Positions 21,365 to 32,980 are shown, counted from the first letter of the stretch. The stretch: DNA of 46,775 nucleotides from Bremia lactucae (GCF_004359215.1 NC_090621.1:4566876-4613650); one strand, 5' to 3'. A program made the numbers and translations. The notes: generated by a model from the sequence alone, not told the origin.

Positions 21365-22257
21365 CTAGATTTCAGAACGTAGGAGGAGTAGGAGGATATT
21401 AGGATGAATTAGGGGCGTGGGATGCACTGGAATCCACTCGACTGGTTCACCAGTGATATACCGGATCCAGTTATCGTTGGAGAAGATCGTCGGTGCTATG
21501 GACATGAGCATGAGCTCAAATGTGCCCAACGCCTTGGTCGCTCGAGACAGCCACTTGATGGAATTGGACGACGTCTACCATTTGGCACACACTTTGAAGA
21601 TGTCACCACACTTAGATGGGACTTGCATCCCTATTATTATTGTTCACTTCTTGCAAAATGTGGTGTCTTCATTAGGCTGTGTCGCACACAGCACACGGTT
21701 TATGACATGCAGCTGGGCAAGTCTAGCGCCGTCTTAGCCACTCGCTTCCATTTTCAGTGACAGCGCACTGTTGAAAGCGAGAGGTGACGCGACTGCCATC
21801 CTTGTGATGTTGTCAGGATTTGTCACTTTTTCGAGAAGAGTGCACACTCCGTCGACCTGGGCGTCTGCAGCCGCAACGCGGTCAGGAAATATGCTGAGAA
21901 GGGCCGTGTTCTCGTCGTCTGGCATAGACTCAGCTACAGCTGGGACCGGTGACGGCTTATATGCCTTCTTGACTGTCGTGTGGTGCTTCTCGAAGAAGAA
22001 TGCAGACTCGGACGATGTCTTTAGTGCGTTGGGCTGCTTTGCATTCACAGGACCCTTTGACGCCAAAACCCAAACTGATGGTTCGTAGTCAAGTCTTTCA
22101 TTTCGAGCTTGACTTCTATCGTTTGGAGAGCCTGATAGTAATTGGAGCTGAAAATACCATTCAACGGTTGTGCGACTGAAGAAGTGAACCTAAGCAGGAC
22201 TTTGTGTTGGCCGCTGCGGGAAAATCGACACCACCTGCCAGTGAATATGGTATCCAT
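21365..22257 (-). pseudogene. LINE ORF1 on the minus strand, partial
   Basis: Minus-strand ORFs at 22257-22045 and 22066-21734 continue as readable protein to about 21365. Motifs include SMPDDENTALLSIFPDRVAA, TRMAVASPLAFNSALSLKM, FELMLMSIAPTIFSNDNWIR and GEPVEWIPVHP. The position upstream of a LINE RT on the same strand, and similarity in kind to oomycete LINE ORF1 C-terminal regions, support the call. It begins exactly where cassette copy 3 starts. Confidence 0.5.
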
Positions 22258-22696
22258 TTACAAAAGCAGCGAAGGATAAAAAGAATAAACGAATAGCGCA
22301 TTAAATAACGCAAGCTGCTCGATAAATATTCTGCGGCGGGTGTTGGTACTTCGAAGATTCTAATATACGCATCGTGTCCCGTGCGCGGTGCAATGTACCT
22401 ACATCATCTTGCGTGTGTTGTCAAGATGACATCGACATAATGTATGTACCGAGCCTTAACAAAAGTACAGCGTCGTATTCTCCGATGCAACCAGATCATA
22501 GCGTAATGATCGTACAATTTACTCGTATTGATGACGGCAAGAATATGGCGAAAATAGTAATTCTACGACCCTCCAATCAAAGATTAATCAGAATTGAAGC
22601 ATTGATGCTCGAAAGTCAAGAAGCAGCCCCCAGACGGGATTGAACCACCGAACTTTCGCTTACGAAGCAAGTGCTCTACTACTGAGCTATTGAAGC
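22258..22696. repeat. Pol III cassette repeat, copy 3 (5' part only)
   Basis: It aligns with 8453-8887 with substitutions and small indels, and ends just past the tRNA-Thr-like gene. The rest of the cassette (tRNA-like, tRNA half, tRNA-Arg) is missing. Confidence 0.7.
22625..22696 (-). tRNA. tRNA-Thr(CGT)-like gene, cassette copy 3
   Basis: The D arm TAGCTCAGTAGTAGAGC, anticodon loop TTCGTAA and T arm GGTGG-TTCAATC-CCGTC are well formed, with five pairs in the T stem. The 5' acceptor strand (GCTTCAA against TGGGGGC) no longer pairs well. Internal promoter boxes look intact although the product would be defective. Confidence 0.6.
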
Positions 22697-22829
22697 AGAT
22701 AGTGGACGAGGGCCGAAGTGCTGGGCGGTGTCTCGGCATAATATCCGAGCCACAACGCTGTTTTCGGCTGCAAATCTCACTTTTCCTCGGACTTTGATCT
22801 CTCAGTGACTTTGTGAGGGCGAGGCATGG

Positions 22830-23838
22830 ACGAATCACTATGACTTTTCGCGAAGTCATATCGACTTCACGCACTTGCAAGTCGAACCTTGTGTACATAT
22901 ACGGTGGCTGCGCATGCTGTACCGTGAAGCAATACAGATCGTGGACCGACTCGGTGCATTAAATCTAATGCGAGGCTTGTCGTTCGCAAGCCTGCAGCGA
23001 CTGCTTCCGTTCTTAGGGTGTAAAAGCGACACGCGAAAGTATTTGATCCCTTCGATCCCGATGTCAGCGCTTCTGTCCACCGTTTGGACACCATAACTAT
23101 AAAAAAACAAATCCAATGAAGGTTTTCTCAACACGCGTCGATGATAACCGAATCAAGGCTTTTGTAGAATACAGCAAGAACCTGCGCGAGATTTTTCTTT
23201 CGGTCTTCGAAGACTTGCAGTTCCGCCTTGTGTTCCGGCTGTTTCCAGTTCGCTCGCGCTTCTGGGTTTTGGAAGCGTCCCGTCTAGGTATCCGCATCTG
23301 TGTACGCGACGACTGCGAGTCGATCGAGACCGAGAAACACTTATTCTTTGATTGTTTACTTGCTTCACAGCTCTGGTGTCACGTGATCGCGGTCGTTTCG
23401 CCACTCTTTGCCGCAAGGCCAGACTGGCTCGACATCGTTGGCGTCCGAGCTGCGCGTGCGAGACGAACGGGGGGGGCACACCGATGTCGTTCGCGACGCA
23501 GGGCACGTTCTTTGAGCTTCAACAATGCACGTGCTCTGGAGCAACCACAACCGTTGGTGTTCGGACGGACGAAAACCCTTGCCTGTGACTCCAGCACTCG
23601 CGGTGGTATTCACGACCTTCGCGGCATATGTAAGGTTCTAATTGAGCAGGATTTACGACATCACAGAGCAGCTTGGCCTTTGTCAGATACTGCGGTCAAT
23701 GTGCTCGCACTCAACATTTGGCGACTACGTCAGTTTTCGACCGAATTCTATCCGTGTTCGCTCACGGACTCACCATTTCATCATATTAAAAGTCAGAGAC
23801 GATATGTGCAATTTGTGGGGGTTTCTCCTCTATTTTAA
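22830..23838 (+). pseudogene. LINE ORF2 C-terminal part (zf-RVT), plus strand
   Basis: A frame at 22875-23096 (VEPCVHIRWLRMLYREAIQI) precedes an intact 240-codon ORF at 23116-23838. The latter contains FRLFPVRSRFWVLEASRLGI, then CVRDDCESIETEKHLFFDC with ASQLWCHV. That is the Cys/His spacing of the zinc-binding domain after LINE RTs (zf-RVT). The RT itself is absent upstream. The homologous RFRLLPVRSRF-like motif lies at about 14820 in the larger plus-strand LINE. Confidence 0.65.
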
Positions 23839-24239
23839 CCGCCTCAAGCCACAATAGCTCACTTCCCATTTTCCAGCTCCGAAACACCCGACACCAGGTG
23901 TCCGCACTGCCTTCTTCTCATGTGACTCTTTCGGCCAACTTGGACCAAGCCACGATCGCTCGCTTAACGCAAAGCTCCTCTCTGCGAACTGAATTGTCAT
24001 TGACTGACTCTTTTGCCATCTTCCGAATGATCGAAATTTGAAAAACAATTGCATCTGTACGAAAGAATATTGCGATTCAGACGAAGATCGATCGCGGACG
24101 TGAAAGAGCATCAAAACCCACGTCTAGGGCAGTATCGACAGAAGGCAAGACATGCCTGGTACTAGATTTATTTAAACATTTGTGCTTCAAAACGGTGTTT
24201 TGGCAGTTGTCGACATTTAAAAAAAATACCGACGTCTGT
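23839..24239. other. Stretch without a supported gene
   Basis: Only short ORFs without motifs are present. An A-run near 24218-24225 is the sole notable feature. It may be LINE 3' flank. Confidence 0.4.
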
Positions 24240-24856
24240 CCAAAAGCACATGCAGCGTCGAAGGTAGACCGGATCCGGGGGGCATAAGCCCAGCGGAAAG
24301 CTTTGCAGAGAGCGCTGACGCGAATGATGGCAAGGACGAGGAAGCTGGTCGAGCTGATAAAGAGGTAGCAGCGGTTACCTCAGTGATCAACCACGATCGT
24401 GCTTAAGTGCTCCAAGCCGCGGGCCGTGATTGACGACGTTCACGGCGAGGACACCACGTCTAATCACAAGGACGACCGGAACAGCAACAGCAGTAACAGC
24501 GGTTAAGTTAGCGACAATGACGACAGCGACGACAATATATCAGCCGTTGCAGCAATGGGACCGACAATTGTAGCGACTCGGGCGATGGTAGCGTCAATAG
24601 AAACAGCAGAGAAAAAGGCTTAGACAGTAATGACAGCCAAGGTTGCCAGTCGCACACCGCGCACGGTGGGGTCAACGACCCTGCAGGCACTGGCAACGAC
24701 ACCTCCGGTAGTGACACTCATGGTGACGAGAGACTTAACACCGACTTGGATCGCACCAGCATGCTCAACGGTGACCATTACACAACACAAAAGAGCCAGT
24801 CCTCTTCCCAAGCTCAACAAACATCACTTAGCTCACTCTTTAAGGTTGCAACATAA
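24240..24856 (+). pseudogene. Ser/Asn/Asp-rich low-complexity ORF, decayed
   Basis: Plus-strand reading gives AESFAESADANDGKDEEAGR, then DDRNSNSSNSG and VSDNDDSDDNIS with a stop. After a frame change near 24572 it reads CSDSGDGSVNRNSREKGLDS and TGNDTSGSDTHGDERLNTD, to a TAA at 24854-24856. The frame after that stop continues without another stop into the antisense ORF at 24894. It may therefore be an upstream part of that ORF, or a separate disordered protein. No family is recognised. Confidence 0.35.
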
Positions 24857-24893
24857 ACAACTAACATTTTTGGTTTTGCATTGCTTTGTCCCA

Positions 24894-25914
24894 TGACAAT
24901 TAAGCGTGAGGCACAGACTCTTAGCACCTTCCTCGACGATGAGGGAATGGTGCACTTTGAAAGTCACACTCTATCAGAGGATGAGGAGCAAGAGCGTCGC
25001 TCTTACACGCCTTCTCCTCCGGATGAACGTCGGGGGGCCCTGAATCCGTTCCGAGAACGTGGTGCCGCTGATGTCTTAACTGCATTGAGCAGGACACAGG
25101 ACCCTGAGTCTAATATTATTAGAATCCGCTCGATGAATCGGAAGAGTGGGCGTTCCTCAAAGAGGAACAAGCTCATCGTCGAGCTGCAGAGATAGCAAAA
25201 GCTAAACCTGATAGTGAATACAAATCCACTCCGCTTAGTGTGGAAGAGCGTCGCAAAGAGATCGCGAGTTACAGCTTGGCCATCTGGATCTCCAGTCCCA
25301 CGGCGAGGGTGCCGGAGGAGCTCGCTGCTCGCAACGCTCTTAATGAGCGATACCTTACGTCATAGGTAATCACTGGAAGTCAGTATCTGACGCGTCTGCG
25401 TGATCAAGCCCGTGGGGCTTCGGTGACCTCCTTGAGTGGAATTCCACTCGTTTTGTTTCCAAACGAAATAAGGAGTGAAAACGAATTTTCCTGGGTCCAT
25501 CAGGCTCGCCGCCTCTGCAATATTTGAAATATTCGAGAGTCTGCGGATGTAGCTAATGTTCGTTTGGAACGAAAGCTTCGCTTCGATTTCGCCAAGCTTA
25601 AGGCCAAAGGCCAGTTACGTTCGGCATTTATACCACAAAACGAAGAAAGGCCTAGCCAATATTTCAGTGCTTCGGTTGACCGTGCAACCATGGATCGAAG
25701 CTGCATTGAGGCTATAAATCCACCTAATCCCACTTATAGTTGTGAAAAGCGTCGTTTTACGCAAGTTGACCCTGAGCTTGGCGCTCAAAAACGTCAACGG
25801 CGTACGGGCAATCTTGCCGAAGAGGTACCTCGAGCTCCCAAGAGTTTTCAGAAGAGGGGTACCCCAGCCACTTCACCAGATACCAATATTGGTCCTTACA
25901 ACGATGTCCCTTGA
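24894..25914 (+). pseudogene. Antisense ORF opposite the 3' end of Gypsy pol
   Basis: From ATG at 24894 the plus strand reads an acidic N-terminus (FLDDEGMVHFESHTLSEDEE). A one-base frame shift near 25130 leads to ESEEWAFLKEEQAHRRAAEI. The frame then runs through a TAG (about 25363) and a TGA (about 25523) with otherwise coherent protein: GIPLVLFPNEIRSENEFSWV, VRLERKLRFDFAKLKAKGQL, and a basic patch KKRQRR-like near the end. Only three lesions over 340 codons indicates past coding constraint. It overlaps the chromodomain coding sequence on the other strand (25757-25914). I do not recognise the protein. Its position between pol and where the 3' LTR should be parallels the antisense ORF at 44790-46249. 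Confidence 0.6.
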
Positions 25915-25954
25915 AAGTTTCTTTACGTGAAACTGAAGATTCCTCGCGCATCAA
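25757..25954 (-). CDS. Gypsy integrase C-terminal chromodomain fragment
   Basis: The minus-strand ORF contains DQYWYLVKWLGYPSSENSWE followed by VPLRQDCPYAVDVFERQ. The YLVKWLGY and downstream W-E pair are the hallmark of chromodomains, which in chromoviruses guide integration to modified histones. It follows the GPF region of the integrase after a gap of disrupted sequence (25955-26130). The antisense ORF overlaps it on the other strand. Confidence 0.75.
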   Translation of the reverse strand: MMREESSVSRKETFKGHRCKDQYWYLVKWLGYPSSENSWELEVPLRQDCPYAVDVFERQAQGQLA

Positions 25955-26129
25955 GCAGCGTGAAAGGGCGCCGAAATCTCGACGGAAGCATTTGATGATC
26001 TAAAGCACTAGGTGCAACTTCTTCGTGAGAGCTCTTTTGAGGCAATATAAAACCGTCTTTTGATACTGGAACGTCGGCAACCTCGTTTAGAGGGCCAGCT
26101 AGACATTTGGTGAGGATGCAGCAACCTGC

Positions 26130-27392
26130 GGCACGACCGCCTGTCTCGGCGCAAGCGCCTTTAAGTCCACGTGGGAAGGGTCCCGATATGGCTTAAGCAA
26201 GCCAACGAAGAGCACTGGGTGTGTACGCATCTTGCTAGGAAGGTTTAGCGTGTAAGCTAGGCCTTTCTTGGCCACGACCGTAAATGGTCCAATAAAGCGC
26301 GGGCCTTGAAGACCGCGGAAATTAAGTTGGTAGGTAGATCTGTAGCGTCTAATAACACTCGGTGTCCGACCGCATAAGAATTCATACAGCTTCTGCCTTT
26401 AACATCTAATTGTTCTTTTTGTTTGTCTTAGGTATCAGTCATCGTGTCACGTACATGTCTTAAGACACTTAATCGCGTCGCGAGAAACTCGCTTACTTGT
26501 TTCGAATGGTAACAGGGCTAATATCAGCACGCCTATCGGCTAATTCTTCCCCTGACTCCTGAGCCACGCAGTGGTATCGTTAATGGAACGCGTGGGTGGG
26601 TGAGACCGTTGACATAGAACGGAATGTAGCCTGAAGAGGTATAGAAAGCGTTAATAAACGCAAATTCCACTACCGGGAATATTAAGCTCTAGCGCTTTGG
26701 TGTCTGAGCACACACACTGCGTAAAACGTCTTCAATGTCGCGATTGACACGTTCCGTTTGACCATCGGTCTGCGGATGGTCCGCAGTGGACATATCCAAT
26801 CTGGTGCCAAGCACTCGGAAAATTGATTTCCAGAATTTACCCGGGAAACGGGGATCCCGATCAGAGACAATTGGCACTGGCAAACCATGTTGTCGAAACA
26901 CGCGATCGATAAACAGCTTAGCTGTACCCTCTCCATCAATGGAATTAGGCACGGCCGCTAAGTGAGCCATTTTGCTCAAACGGCCAACAAAGACCACTAT
27001 GCGGAGTTACTGGCTGAATCTTTTGGTAGACCGAAAACGAAATCCATACTAATGGACTCCTAGCAACCTATGGGTACGGGAAGGCTCGTCAGTGGCGCAG
27101 CAGCATGCGCCAAGGGTTTAACTCGTTGGCAAGTTTCGCATGTCCGAACGTATGTGCTGACCCATTTGTAAAGCTTGGGCCACAAATAATTCTGGCTTAC
27201 AGGGCCGTAGGTATTTTTCCTACCGAGATGACCACCAAGGACAGTATCGTGCGCTTCATAGAGGATCCTGTACTTTAAATCCTCATCAAGAGGAACAACG
27301 ACGCGCGGAGTATCCACAGCGTTCGTGCAATAAAGCAATAGGTCGTTATCGATAGAAAATCGATGTAATCTTGCACGCAAACATGCCGACAA
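26130..27392 (-). pseudogene. Gypsy integrase: zinc-binding, DDE core and GPF regions, broken
   Basis: 27392-27060 carries the HHCC domain: AHDTVLGGHLGRKNTY with CETCQRVKP. 26997-26689 carries the core, with the second catalytic Asp in PIVSDRDPRF and the Glu in DHPQTDGQTERVNRD. The start of the core with the first Asp lies in disrupted sequence near 27030. 26310-26130 has the GPF module, GPFTVVAKKGLAYTLNLPSK and RTHPVLFVGLLKPYRDPS. Several frameshifts and stops separate the parts. The enzyme would insert element cDNA into the genome. Confidence 0.75.
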
Positions 27393-27399
27393 TTTAAAT

Positions 27400-28789
27400 T
27401 CCGATTCAGTGCTCTATAGAGCTCGTAACAGAGCTACACACTGTTCATCCTGGGCGTAAGTCGAATGTATTAATTCATCAATAGGCGACATGATAGTCGT
27501 TAAAAGAGAGAGCTCATAATCCGGCCTGCGTGATAACGCATCAGCCAAGGCATTCTGCTTGCCAGGCTTCTACTTCACCTCGAAGTTGGGTAAGACAAAA
27601 AGGACAGCCATCGAGCCATTCTCTGTTAGAGATGGGGCGACTTAGTCGCAGTGCTAAACGACGCGAGATGTGTATATATCACAAACGGCTTAGAGCCTTG
27701 CAGATGATCTCTGAATTAGACAAGAGCATACTTCATTGCGAGTAACTCTTTGTCATGAACTGGGTAGCTCTTTTCTGGCTTAAAGCTGTCTAGACTCGAA
27801 CGCAATTACACGTTCATGCCCAGCTGCCAATGGCAAAATTCGATACGTCACAAACGACTCTGAAAGTCCGATTTGGACTTGGCAGTGCCAGAATCGGGGC
27901 AAGGATAAGACTTTCTTTAACTGCTTGAAAATCATTACGCTCTGCGCTAGTCCAGCACCAAGTCGTATCCTTTTTAAGGAGATTAGATAATGGCCTAGCC
28001 ATATCAGCGTAATTTACGCTATATTTGGGTAAAATAATTGGCGAGACCCAACCGCTTACGCAAATCCTTTTGGTACTTTGGAACCGGCCAATCTACTATG
28101 GCTTTTACCTTAGCGGGATCCGCTCTAAGGCCTCGCTTCCCAATGAAGCACCCTAAGAAGGGAATTTGTTCTGCGCCAAAAATGCATTTAGATGCATGGC
28201 ATACAATTTATTTGCGCGCATACACTTGAACACTGCTCGCAAATAGTCCATGTGGTTTTCCACATCCGTGTGGCCCTGTTCCGCACGACTGTGGACAAAT
28301 ATTTCGACAAAAGTCTGTGCAAAACAATGATGAGGGCGGACCAGTTGCGTCACTAGACGATTAAATGTTGCCAAGACGTTGGAAAGCCCTTGTGGCATAA
28401 CCGACCACTCCAATTGCTTGGGTGCTAACAGCTGTAAGCGGGATATTGCTAGCTCACATGAGCAATAAGTAATAACCATTGACAAAGTAAAGTGCACTGT
28501 ACATTGTACATCCCGCCATAGGGTTCTGGAGAACATATTTTCTAGGTATGAGAGTTTGTGCTGGTATAGCGGCAGAATTAAGCTTATTATAAGCATGTAC
28601 AATGCGCCATTTACCATTTGGCTTTTTGACACAAAAAATGTCGGCGTCGAATGGGGAGATTTGCTCTCTCGTACCATTCCAGAGCACGGAAGAAATCGTC
28701 AGTGACGTCAGACTTTGCCTTTGGTAGTGGCTACTGTTTTGTGACACAGTATTTGGTTCCAAGAACCAAGTCAATTTCATGACGGACAC
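27400..28789 (-). pseudogene. Gypsy reverse transcriptase and RNase H, broken
   Basis: RT blocks on the minus strand are SPHSTPTFFVSKSQMVNGAL (about 28660), LEWSVMPQGLSNVLATFNRL (about 28415) and the palm-loop region TFVEIFVHSRAEQGHTDV (about 28310). A functional enzyme has Y-x-D-D where this copy has F-V-E-I, so both catalytic Asp residues are gone. RNase H begins with RVVCDVSNFAIGS (about 27855), preceded by the connection domain (PLSNLLKKDTTWCW). Stops follow. It belongs to the same minus-strand element as the protease and integrase. Confidence 0.75.
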
Positions 28790-29601
28790 CTCTATCTGGG
28801 GGTAAAACAGATGGTGGATTGATACATATCACATCTTGGAATTCCTTAACTAATGAATAGAATGGATCTGTAGGATCTATAAGGATCGATGATCCACTAC
28901 GCGCACTAAGCGCAGCTTTTGTGTCCTACATGACAGCTTCGTTCAGAAGTGACGATGGGTTTAACTCAAACGTTGGTCGAATGACCACCATCTCAAATAA
29001 GTCGGCAGTCTTTAGGTCTCAGCCGCACTCATCAATAGACATTTCTTCTAGCTCTAAAAGAGCATGTAAATGAAGGGATCCCGCAAGGCTAACTTCATCC
29101 TCGATGCTACCGGTTACACCATTTACAAGCGTACGCAATTGCTCGCTCGTATCACTTTGTGAGGGTATAGACGCTTCGCGACTCCCCTATCTTGGAGTAG
29201 AGACAGCACGCCTCTTTAAGGCCGGGACATTCACATCCCAAATTTTTCAGCCTGTATTGGTTCTATACCAGAGCTGGTGTCTAATCCGACATCCGACAAG
29301 GAGTTAGGTAACTCAACTTCCTTGTCCAGTGAGTGCATTAGATGGGTTTGACCCAAAGTACCCTGGCGAACCGCCAATAGTGTCACTACTGTCACTCAAT
29401 ATTATACCATCTCGGCCAACCACACTTGGTGGACTTAGACGTGCCACTCCACCTACCTCAGGAATATTACACCCTTGATGATACGACCTACAATGCTTTC
29501 AGCATTCAGTGAATCGTTATCACAACGAGTGTTACTCGACGGATTACGTGCCATCCGACCCCCTTTCCCTTTTTCTGAGTTGGGCTCAGAATTATTGTTT
29601 A

Positions 29602-30243
29602 TTACATGGAGTTCTTTAACTCGGACATTCCAATGTCTAAAGCACTGACGGACTCAGTCAATGATCCGCGCCAATAGCGCTTTTGTTGCCTAGCAAAGGT
29701 GGGTTCATGACACTCTAAAACTTTGCTAGGAACAGTGCGCGTGGCGCCAAAGATCTTAGACCTCCAATCGAACCATGGCTCATGGCGTTCAAGCCAGGCC
29801 ATACCAATGATGAGACCATATCTCGTATCCAAATCAAGGACGAGACAGCGTTTCGTACTGTCAAAGTCCAGAAACGTTATACCTAAATTCAATGGAACAA
29901 TGGGAACAGTGAGACGAGTCCTAGTCGCTTAGCGAACAGTGGTTGTATCACTTTCATGTGCTTTGAGCGCCTCAACGTATTATTAACTCTCTTCAAGGGA
30001 AAGACGTCGAGTATAATTGAAAGACGCTCCTGAGTCAATTGAAAGTGACCATGGCTTTTCAAGCTCTTCACAGTCGCTTACGTGAGCGCAAGCAAGCCAC
30101 AAAATTCTTATTATCAGTTTTTGTCGGCTTTCGCTCGTAATTTCTTTGTTCAAAAAGCATCTTGCTATTAAACAAATAAAACACGCAAATATTGCGCTGT
30201 CTTTTTGCACGCCTTTCGAGACTGAAGCTGGGAAGGCCTGCAT
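29602..30243 (-). pseudogene. Gypsy aspartic protease, broken
   Basis: The active-site text LSIDSGASFNYTRR (about 30025) is in the frame of the ORF at 30243-29983. The C-terminal half, YGLIIGMAWLERHEPWFDW, is in the ORF at 29892-29602 in another frame. The protease cleaves the Gag-Pol polyprotein. The upstream Gag is not recognisable, so the element is truncated at its 5' side near 30250. The spacer to RT (28800-29600) holds only eroded coding sequence, including the block copied at 17290-17480. Confidence 0.7.
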
Positions 30244-30249
30244 AAAGGT

Positions 30250-30801
30250 TTCTCAATATTTATTATAGCTATCAACAAGTTGCTACCATTACGCTACTCT
30301 CATAAATACAGAGGTAGATAATTAAGGGGTGCTATTATATCGGTTCCTAAATGTAAATAAGGAGGTGTTTTAAAGTCCAATGAGGATCTAAGGACGACTC
30401 TAAAAAAATTGTTAAGTTTGCGATATAGCGGAACAATAAAAAAATTGTGCTGTTATTTTAATCTGTAGCTTTTATCAATTAAACAAGCAGACGGGGCTGT
30501 GGCAACACCAAAAGGTGTGTGTGGCTATACCTGCTCCAGTAAAGGCTCGTTACATAAGTTCATGCTAAGCCACAAAAATTTCCGTTTACCCAACAAGAGC
30601 GTACTTATTGCCCGTCGCTCGATGTTTTGAGTGGATCCTTCGTTAAGCTGCCTCGACGAAATACAATCAGCGTTCAAGACCGATGATAGTAGTAAATGTG
30701 TAAGATACCACACGAGGGGCATATTAACGTTTAGTAGCGCCAGTGTCGGTGCTTCAAGAACACTACCTGTGTAATGGGGCATACTTTGATTGGAGGACCG
30801 T
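30250..30801. other. AT-rich stretch without a supported gene
   Basis: No coherent reading frame is present. A 60-bp stretch at 30490-30535 is loosely similar to 32046-32100, suggesting an unidentified old repeat. Confidence 0.4.
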
Positions 30802-31254
30802 TGTTGTGGTACACTACCTTTATGAGTAAAATATTCTCTTATTCTATTCTAAAATAGTTAACTACTAAAATCCCATTTATTATAAGTAACAAATGTGGTC
30901 GCCGCCAGATATAAATCTGGCGGCCGGAATCTATCTTTAATTAGCTAGGGTAAGGTTTTAGATTTAAGTAATGTAATAAAGTGCAGTTCACCTTTTGATC
31001 TTAAAGCGTCTAGTGCCTTCTTAAGGCTTGCGAATTGGTATGTGAGAGACAGAAGCCTTTCTAGCGTACATACCCTCGGGCACAAGTTGCCACTTGGTTC
31101 TACGAGCCCCTGAATCACTTGATCTAGGATTCATTAAGCTTTATTAGCTTGTACGACTCCCTGAGTTGTTATATCCATTAGTCCTATAGAACTAAGAGAC
31201 TCTTTGGGTCTATAAATCTTTCTCTTAATTAAGGAGCGAGGTAGCTCCGCTACA
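30802..31254 (+). repeat. 5' LTR of a plus-strand Gypsy element
   Basis: A candidate TG start lies at 30802 (TGTTGTGGTACAC) and a TACA end at 31254. TATAAAT at 31210 is a plausible TATA box. The LTR end is fixed by the PBS that begins three bases later and the Gag start 150 bp on. The left boundary is approximate. Confidence 0.55.
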
Positions 31255-31256
31255 CC

Positions 31257-31268
31257 TGGTAGCACTAG
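31257..31268 (+). other. Primer-binding site of the plus-strand Gypsy
   Basis: TGGTAGCACTAG begins two bases after the LTR TACA terminus. The first nine bases are identical to the PBS of the left-edge Gypsy at 1097-1080. Confidence 0.6.
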
Positions 31269-31373
31269 TAATTAATCTACACCTGAGTCTTAATAAGACT
31301 AAGCTTTACTTAAATGGAATAGTTTCCAGAACTTTCAGAGGCGCAACGCGCAGCGTAAGACGAGCTCAAAACT

Positions 31374-31607
31374 TTGTTTGGGCTCGATCATATAGAGTTC
31401 ATCATGTCCCAGGAAGCAGAGGTCTGCATGCAAGGCTTAAGCCTTCATGCGTATGAATTTTCCCTGATCGGACAGATTCAGGATCACCTTGCGGCATCAA
31501 TTTCAACTCGGTACATCTCTGTACCCGATTCAGAGCCTAAGGCTCGCCCTCTAGCTGTCAATGTAAAGACATTTGAGGGAAAAGAGGAAGAAAAACTCCC
31601 TATTTGA
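31374..31607 (+). pseudogene. Gypsy Gag N-terminus, truncated (77 aa)
   Basis: The ORF reads from 31374, but the family start is probably the internal Met at 31404 (MSQEAEVCMQGLSLHAYEF). The text SLIGQIQDHLAASISTRYIS and DSEPKARPLAVNVKTFEGKE is the conserved N-terminus of an oomycete Gypsy Gag. A stop at 31607 falls before the main Gag core and no further Gag or pol follows, so the element is cut off. It differs in sequence from the Gag at 1-1043. Confidence 0.65.
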
Positions 31608-32980
31608 AAGGTAAGCATGCACTTCCGCAGAAGTTGGAAGAAGTAATGTAAAATAAATTTATCCTTAGCTTGACCTCCAAAGACTAACCAACATGCATGC
31701 GCAAGAACTTACCCTCGACCCTTGTCGCTTATTTCCAGCTCAACTTCTCCCTCGTGCTCGATTTGCTGCCATTTCTGTTTGCTCTTTTTTAATTGCTAAT
31801 CAAGTGCGGGCGCTCTTAGCTTTTTTTACCTTTTAAAAATAGTACATTTAACTCCGTTAAACGAAAACACGGTTTCTGATGTCTCTCATGTAGATAATAA
31901 GAATGCGTGGCTATAGCGATTCCCTAACATAATTTAGGGGGGGGTTAGAGGCCAAAAGGGCGATCTGAAGAGGAATTACTGTTGGATTTCGGATTCAGTG
32001 GAATAACCCATACAGTGTAAATTTTTTTATATGACGTTATTATTCAATACAGACGGGGTGGTGTGACTATGCCAAAAGGGATGTGTACTGTATATAGCAC
32101 TGCCGCTCCGCGTGGGCAAAAGGCGTCTATATAAATCTGTTACCAGTCTGTAGACTTGTCTTGGGCTTAAAACGCCTTGAGGTAGCCATTGTCTGTATGT
32201 AGCAACCGAAGGTGGGCTCTCAACCGCGTCAGCGTACTAGTTGGTTTGCTTCGTCGCATGGGAGAGCGTATATTTCACAGTCAAACAACAAAGCAGAGAT
32301 AATGTGTTGACTGCGTCGGTTACATAGTGATTACCACGGAGCTTGTGTCAATCCTCTGATTTGTCTAATTATGGCGCCAATCTGATTGCGTGCGTCCGTG
32401 GCGGGTTCGTTGTTTCTACCCATCTAGCCATACGCGGATATCCGTTCGATGGGTTCGGCCTTGGTATTCATTCAGCGCCTCATGGAGACTCTCCTTCCGC
32501 TGTTCGGCCGTCCATTGTACTAGTATATCTTTATGTAGCGTTTGACGGATCTCGCTGGATAAAGCGAATCGCCTGATAAACTGAAGCAGTCTTTGAAGCT
32601 CCTGTAGACTGCTACTACGGACCCAGTTGATGCTGGGCCGTCCGTGTGAGGAGACGGAATCGCCGCGTTACTCCTCCATACAGCTTCCAGCGAAATATTT
32701 TCGAAATAACCCAAAGAAGAAACTGATACACTAAATAAAATAGCGGATCAAGTGCGCATTTTTTTGCATGCATGAGTTATGTGGTTAGCCAAAGCTGACA
32801 GCCAGCGCTCGATATTTACAATTTCCATCAGTGGACACATCTGATGCACCGTCCGATGAAGCTAGCGCTTGTAATAGCCGTTATTTCTTCAGTAAGCTCG
32901 TCGGCGACTGCTAATCATGTGACGTGCTGCACCCGCTAGTTCGGTGGCGTGGCCATGGCGTGCGTCCAATTTTAAAGGTG
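31608..32980. other. Stretch without a supported gene
   Basis: Short ORFs on both strands lack motifs. A G run at 31938-31945 and the 32046-32100 block resembling 30490-30535 are the only notable points. It ends at the start of a Copia LTR. Confidence 0.4.

Noticed and set aside
24480..24780. Simple microsatellite
   Set aside because: The CAG/GAC-rich composition is better explained by Ser/Asn/Asp-rich coding sequence with irregular codons than by a fixed repeat unit.
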